A stretch of DNA of 64,000 nucleotides from Brienomyrus brachyistius. Its lineage: Eukaryota > Chordata > Actinopteri > Osteoglossiformes > Mormyridae. Shown here piece by piece: positions 58,800 through 64,000 of this stretch (the stretch's first letter is position 1; every line of letters begins with the position of its first letter). The notes beneath the pieces are model-generated. The model was not told the DNA's origin. It saw only the letters and a program-made list of their open reading frames with translations, and searched no databases. The stretch lies in contig NC_064542.1 in assembly GCF_023856365.1 (NCBI RefSeq), positions 19,506,863-19,570,862 of the forward strand, read 5' to 3'. Made by a program: the position numbers and the translations under genes.

Positions 58800-60740
58800 T
58801 GACTGCTAATCATTTTGAAAAAGTCCCTTTAAAGGTTTAAATAAAATATTCACTCATATATCCAGTTTTCAAATGTAGTCAATGTATATTGCAATTTAAA
58901 TAAATAGACAAATGGTTTAATTGTTAAATTCCTTAAATACCAAAACTTAATTTGTGGAGAAGTGACTGATGGAAGGAAATCCACTGGCCAGTTGCACGAC
59001 CTAGCCGCAGAGATAAATGAAAGCTTAATTTATATAAAATAAGTGTATGTGTCGTTTTATATTTCATTTTAAACCATTGAGAATATTATACATACAACAA
59101 CGAAGAAATAACAGAGAAACTGTCACTCACCACACGAGGGAGCCAATAACCTGCAGGTTGTGCGTATTCCGTTTCAAACATTTACAGCCTCAGATAATTC
59201 TCAAATGACCGTTAATACAATCACACCAGTGTGTGCAACTACTATTTTTATCTTGGTTCATGACTGCATAATTATTTTAGCCGACATTTGTTCAAGCTGT
59301 TTCTGATAACCTTATCTGTTACGAATGAAATGGCATAATAAAACACCCATCCATCCATTTTTTGTAACCACACGGGGTCCGGAGCTTATCCGGAGGCTAC
59401 GGAGGCAAGGGAGGGAGCAACCCAGGATGGGCCGCCAAATCATCACAGGCCACTCACACACCATTTGTTCACACATGCCCACCTACAGGCAATTTGGCAA
59501 CTCCAATTAAGCTCAGCATGTTTTTGGACAGTGGGAGGAAACTGATGTACTTGGGGGGTAAACCCCACAATGCAATTAGTTTTATGTTAATAGCATTAAA
59601 AAACTTAGTATACATACATACAAACCATATAGTTTATTTTATTAAGTGATAACTATACCAATTACCTTTCAATAGTTTAATGTGTTTATGTCCTACACAC
59701 ATTTGCAGTGGCATTTAAGTGATTCAGTATGATTCAGCTTGACAGACGTGGCTTTAGAGCTGTTTCATTTGAATGACTGTAGACTTTGTTTAATAAGCCA
59801 TTATTGGTGATCAGCAGCAATTTCACTGGTCCCTCTTACTGTGAAATACACTTCTTTGCACAGGAAGGGCAAGCGATCCAGTCCCATGCCTGCTTTGCAT
59901 GGTTGACCAAAATATATTCATCTGTTAACCCATCTAATTACTAATAATTAATTATCCAGCACAGGTTCTTGATGATCCTGGGGCTTCTCCCAGGAAGCCT
60001 GGGGAACAAGACAAAAGGCACCACAAATGGGATGCCAATCAATTGCACCACACACAGGAACACAATTACAACAATTATTAAACATCACTTTCCCTAAAAA
60101 ATTGTTTTTGGATTACAGGTGGAAACCTGAATACTCAAAGGAAACTTACACAAATCAAAAAGTTGAAAATATTAACAATTACAACATATGCAGGTTAACT
60201 CTTCATTCAAAATACTAACTCAGTCAATAATCAATCACCCACTTTACTAATGTACTGTTAGATAAAACTTTGGAAATATTACTCCTTTTAAATATTACAC
60301 TGGAAACCAAGCTTTTTATCTGATATGATATCTACATTCTGGTATCTTTCACAGATTTCAAAATCAGTTCTTGCTGAATGCTGAACCGAGTGAGCTATTC
60401 GTGTATGGGGTGAGAGAATAATAATATTGTATTAGAACATTACAGCGATGATGCTGATGGATTTTATTTCTTATTCACAGAGGGCTGCTGTTTGAAAAAA
60501 GGTATTTATTTGTATAAATCATTTTTACATATTTTACCCTGAAATTTCATGAACAACAAAATATACATTATTATAAACATACAAACAGAAATAAACACCT
60601 ATAGTAAGCAAAAACTCTCAGTATACCTCTCACTTACTAAAGAGATCTCTCATACACCATGCTTATGAAAATGTTTTAATTATGTGACGATGTTTCTATT
60701 AAATAACACATTTAAAGCACAGTATTCCCTGAGGTATAAG
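58800..60740. other. intergenic with SINE fragments
   Basis: A headless SINE copy lies at 59346-59572 (-) and a more diverged one at about 59945-60150 (-). No gene seen. Confidence 0.5.
59346..59572 (-). mobile_element. SINE, head-truncated copy
   Basis: Matches the tail and body of the full SINE at 19643-19997: CCATCCATCCATTTT, 'ggggtccggagctta', 'caacccaggatggg', 'caatttggcaactcc'. The tRNA-like head is missing. Confidence 0.75.
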
Positions 60741-60745
60741 TGTAC

Positions 60746-61164
60746 TGTCACGCCCAGCTCGTCCGATCCTCGTGTGTGCCACGCCCCCTGATTATCCACG
60801 TGTGCTTTCCCGATCGTGCCCAGCTTTGTCTGATTATTTTCAACCAGTCCTGTCTTTTTAAGTCCACGTCTTGCCTGATGCCTTTGTCTGTCATTGATGT
60901 TAGTCGTCGTGAGATGTTCCCTGCACCCTGTTTGTCCAATAAATCCCCGTTCACCCTGCTCTTGCCCGCTCGCCTGTTACCTGCCCGCTCGCCTGTTACC
61001 TGCCCGCTCGCCTGTTACCTGCCCGCTCGCCTGTTACCTGCCCGCTCGCCTGTTACCTGCCCGCTCGCCTGTTACCTGCCCGCTCGCCTGTTACCTGCCC
61101 GCTCGCCTGTTACCTGCCCGCTCGCCTGCCAGCGCGATCACCCGCTTCTCGAGCGAACGTGACA
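60746..61164 (+). mobile_element. solo LTR with 5-bp target duplication
   Basis: The ends are TGTCACG and its inverted CGTGACA. TGTAC flanks both sides (60741-60745 and 61165-61169). An AATAAA lies at about 60940. The GTGTGCCACGCCCCCT segment links it to the older LTR at 2725-2991. No internal region remains, so it is a solo LTR, Gypsy-like or ERV-like. The perfect duplication suggests a fairly recent insertion. Confidence 0.85.
60964..61128 (+). repeat. 19-bp minisatellite inside the solo LTR
   Basis: Eight identical copies of GCCCGCTCGCCTGTTACCT and a partial ninth, just after the LTR poly(A) signal. Confidence 0.95.
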
Positions 61165-61727
61165 TGTACGACTATAAAATCAATTATTACCATATTTCTC
61201 TTTTGCCAACATAGATATTATAGTTACTCAATCAATACCACTTTGTTTTGGACTGAAATGTTGAAGATATCACTTAATAAAATATACTCCGCTCCTGGTA
61301 AACTGATACTCTGTAGGAATTTTAAAATGTTACAGAATATTGTCAATGCTAACATAAAGTAATAAGACAGTCAGATAACAGTAATTTGAGTCACTGCAAT
61401 CGGTGAAAATGACAAAAGCACAGAATATTGAAAAACAGAAAAAACAAATTATCCAAAAATGAGTTAAAAAGTGGGTACAGCTCGAATGGCACACACAGCC
61501 ATGAAAGAACCTATGCTTGAAATTCTAATACATAACTGTGTCAAGCTTGGTAGCAGACACCAAGTTTTTGTGTATTGAAAAGTCTGGCCAGTATTTAACT
61601 TTTATCCTGGATCCCATGGTTAATGACCGAGCTGACTCTTGCGGCCCCTTGTGAGCCCATGTTTCTCGATGAGACCGTAAAGCTAACGAGGTCAAAGAAA
61701 GGATGACCAGGGCTCAGTCCAGGCTTC

Positions 61728-62531
61728 TTACAGCGGCTTCTTTTTCAGGGCAAAGACAGAAACGAAGAGGAGGATTTCCATCAATGCAGGGAGAGCACTG
61801 TGAGCAAGGAACACAGAATAATGTCAGTGTTCTCACACGTCTTAAATAAAGTGGAAAATTAAAAATGTCTTGAAATTGACATTACATTTCAATATCTTTG
61901 CACTATAGATATCTTCATAATGCATTATAATGGTCGATACAAGAATTGAGGATGCTTTGTACTGCATTATGAAGGTATTTATAGTGCATTATAGCAGCTT
62001 CATAGAGCATTCATAATGCATAATAAACATGGATATAATGCGTTATACCTTTTTATAAATAGTTATAGCCATGTTATAGCCTTGATTTATTAATGCATTA
62101 TAATGAATTATGAAGGCATCTATAATGCATTCTACATGACTGCCTTAAGTAAAGCGAAACCAAACACACTAACCTAAAATGTAATGTCTTAATTCAAGGG
62201 ACCTTGCTTATATCTCAAGCTGGATTTATGAGACTTGGGGGATTTTTCTACCTGCAGAAGGTGAACACAAACCAGTATGTCCAGCACTCCCATTGCTGAA
62301 AGACGAAGAAAGACAGGCACACGGAGGCGCTGCAGTGGGCAGCCAGTGCTGACAGGAAAGGCGAGTCAGGGATGGAAAACCATGGTGCATTGCAGGAGGG
62401 CCAAACGTATACATAAAAGGTGAGTGACACTAACCTGCAGAAGCCAAAGATCCACCAGTAGATGGCACAACTCCACTGCTCAAAGAGAAAGAAGAGTAGC
62501 GCAACGGATGCACTGGCGTGGGCTGCGATGG
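61728..62531 (-). CDS. tmem107: transmembrane protein 107, 3' part with duplicated exon (5' exons outside or not seen)
   Basis: TMEM107 is a small four-helix protein of the ciliary transition zone (MKS complex). The last exon 61728-61797 encodes ALPALMEILLFV.VFALKKKPL and a stop, very close to the family C-terminus. Upstream lie two alternative copies of the preceding exon, 62252-62348 and 62435-62531. Either copy joins the last exon in phase (TGC AG then T). The N-terminal exons would lie above 62531; none was recognised before the Tc1-like element at 63137, so they are probably beyond the window. Confidence 0.9.
61890..62155. repeat. AT-rich dispersed repeat with many GCATTATAATG motifs, in a tmem107 intron
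   Basis: Short inverted and direct copies of TGCATTAT/ATAATGCA recur about ten times, ending near CTGCCTTAAGTAAAG. The end resembles the CTTTACTTGAGG terminus of the MITE at 22382. No coding capacity. Confidence 0.55.
62252..62348 (-). CDS. tmem107: tmem107 third-helix exon, copy A (3'-proximal)
   Basis: 97 nt, acceptor CAG at 62351-62349, donor GTAGAA. Encodes LAAHCSASVCLSFFVF, then QQWECWTYWFVFTFC. This is the closer match to the family motif AHCSASVALSFF..WEC..YW. Enters after one base of a codon and leaves two bases into the next. Confidence 0.88.
62435..62531 (-). CDS. tmem107: tmem107 third-helix exon, copy B (5'-proximal)
   Basis: 97 nt with the same entry and exit phases as copy A; acceptor TAG at 62534-62532, donor GTTAGT. 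Encodes IAAHASASVALLFFLF, then EQWSCAIYWWIFGFC. 19 of 31 residues match copy A. Only 86 nt separate the copies. Upstream intron sequence near 62571-62582 (reversed TTCCCTGACTGCC) also matches that before copy A (62360-62373), so a block of about 180 bp was duplicated. Open frame and both splice sites are intact. Confidence 0.82.
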
Positions 62532-62849
62532 CTAAAGTGTGACAGGTGTGGTGTGTTTGGTGGGAGAAAAGGCAGTCAGGGAACGGTAACATAAAAACTA
62601 ATTATAAACACGGCTCTGGTTTGCCCCACCCTTTAAACATTATATGTGCCGGTATGAATTTTAGTCGCGAATCCTTTCTCATAGTCACTCACCAGATCAT
62701 GCTATTGCTGGTTTATCCTTTCACTTATTCTGTCCATCTTCCTCTCACTTATACATTTAGCATAAAGCACAAGCCAAGCCTACACTCTGGACAGGATGCC
62801 AGGGCAAATACTATATAGTCAATTCACAGCCACCAGTCTATATCTGGGC

Positions 62850-63115
62850 GACATGGTAGCTCAGTATGTATCACTGTTGTCTCACACACCTGGACTTCAG
62901 GGTCAAAATTCCACCTTGGGCATGTGCGTGTGAAGTCTGCATGTTTCATCCGTGTCATGAGGGTTTCTTCTGGGTATCCCACTTTCCTCCAGCCATCAAA
63001 AGACACGATTAGTCTAACTCTAAATTCCTCATAGTGTGTCTATATGGGCCCTGTGATGGACTGGAATCACATCCTAGGCATACCCATGTTCTGTGCCCAA
63101 TGTTATCCCCTAATC
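62850..63115 (+). mobile_element. SINE, diverged copy
   Basis: Plus-strand order matches the full SINE: 'catggtagctcagtatgtatcactgttgtctcacac' (A-box head), 'gcatgtttcatccgtgtcatgagggtttcttc', 'cccactttcctccagccatcaaaagacac'. The B box is degraded. Confidence 0.65.
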
Positions 63116-63136
63116 ACAGAAATATGAGGTAACATA

Positions 63137-64000
63137 TACTGAACAAAAATATAAACGCAACACTCTTGTTTCTGCTCCCATTTTTCATGAGATGGACTTA
63201 AAGATCTACAATTCATTCCAGATACACAATATTACCATTTCTCTCAAACATTTCTCACAAATCAGTCTAAATGTGTGATAGTGAGCACTTCTGCTTTGCT
63301 GAGATAATCCATCCCACCTCACAGGTGTGCCACATCAAGATGCTGATCTGACATCATGGGTAGTGCACAGGTGTACCTTATACTGCCCACAATAAAAGGC
63401 CACCCTGGAATGTGCAGTTTTTTGCTTTATTGGGGGTCTGGGGACTCAGAACCGGTCAGTATCTGGTGTGACCACCATTTGCCTCATGCAATGCAACACA
63501 TCTTCTTCGCATAGAGTTTATCAGATTGTCAATTGTGGCCTGTGGAATGTTGGTCCACTCCTCTTCAATGGCTGTGCGAAGTTGTTGGATATTAGTGGGA
63601 ACTGGTACACGCTGTCGTATACGCCGGTCAAGCACATCCCAAACATGCTCAACGGGTGACATGTCCGGTGATTATGCTGGCCATGCAAGAACTGGGACAT
63701 TTTCAGCTTCCAAGAACTGTGTACAGATCCTTGCAACATGGGGCCGTGCATTATCTGTCTGAGTGGCTGGTCTCAGACGATCTTGGAGGTGAACCTGCTG
63801 GATGTGGAGGTCCTGGGCTGGTGTGGTTACACGTGGTCTGCGGTTGTGAGGCCGGTTGGATGTACTGCCATATTCTCTGAAACGCCTTTGGAGACGGCTT
63901 ATGGTTGAGAAATGAACATTCAATGCACGAGCAACAGATCTGGTTGACATTCCTGCTGTCCGCATGCCAATTGCACGCTCCCTCAATGCTTGTGGCATCT
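63137..64000 (-). mobile_element. Tc1-like transposon, internally deleted, running off the window
   Basis: The left terminus TACTGAACAAAAATATAAAC is a known fish Tc1-like end. The minus strand encodes the transposase N-terminus (MPQALRERAIGMRTAGMSTR, helix-turn-helix through about 63790), then jumps to the C-terminal part (DNARPHVA, a stop, SPDMSPVEHVWDVLDRRIRQR, to a stop at 63456). The first catalytic region is missing and a stop interrupts, so it cannot make transposase. The other terminus lies beyond 64000. Confidence 0.85.

Noticed and set aside
61500..61728. U8 snoRNA in the tmem107 3' region, as in human
   Set aside because: The minus-strand sequence after the stop was compared by eye with remembered U8 boxes and no match was seen.
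62252..62531. Two tandem tmem107 genes instead of a duplicated exon
   Set aside because: Only 86 bp separate the copies, with no room for a last exon or first exons between them, and just one C-terminal exon is present.

Overview
The window is vertebrate nuclear DNA, almost certainly from a ray-finned fish. It holds multi-exon genes with GT-AG introns and animal-only families, and a dense set of transposons of fish type (Tc1-like, hAT and other short inverted-repeat elements, a tRNA-derived SINE, LINE fragments, solo LTRs). Nothing prokaryotic, plasmid or CRISPR-like is present. Gene models were built by hand: open stretches were joined at GT-AG sites, and every junction was checked for reading phase. 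Family assignments come from remembered family sequences, not from a database search.

Layout. 1-7.7 kb: repeats and unannotated DNA. 7.7-8.8 kb (+): an intronless PAQR membrane progestin receptor, most like PAQR9. 15.4-25.4 kb (-): pcolce, procollagen C-proteinase enhancer, complete in nine coding exons (604 aa), with an expanded Lys-Pro repeat linker. 31.7-41.6 kb (-): per1, period circadian regulator, nineteen coding exons (1397 aa). One intron starts with a 60-bp-period array of about 44 copies of GTGAGT. 42-51 kb: GC-rich and E-box/D-box-bearing upstream DNA and AT-rich intergenic DNA. 51.5 kb (-): one orphan exon resembling the VAMP1/2 transmembrane exon. 53.5 kb (-): tRNA-Leu(AAG). 54.5-58.6 kb (-): aurkb, eight coding exons (314 aa), with a CCAAT/CCAAT/CHR-type upstream region. 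60.7-61.2 kb: a solo LTR carrying a 19-bp minisatellite. 61.7-62.5 kb (-): the 3' part of tmem107, with its third-helix exon duplicated in tandem. 63.1-64.0 kb: an internally deleted Tc1-like transposon running off the window.

The genes do not form a pathway. They cover matrix assembly (pcolce), steroid sensing (PAQR), the clock (per1), mitosis (aurkb) and the ciliary transition zone (tmem107). The order per1, VAMP, tRNA, aurkb, tmem107 recalls human 17p13.1 (PER1, VAMP2, TMEM107, AURKB, tRNA genes). The PAQR9-like/pcolce pair recalls human 3q23 (PAQR9 next to PCOLCE2).

The two most unusual signals are (1) the per1 array, in which every 18- or 21-nt module is an in-frame potential 5' splice site at the end of a coding exon, and (2) the duplicated tmem107 exon. 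Its two copies are the same length and phase and cannot be joined to each other in frame, which predicts mutually exclusive splicing.
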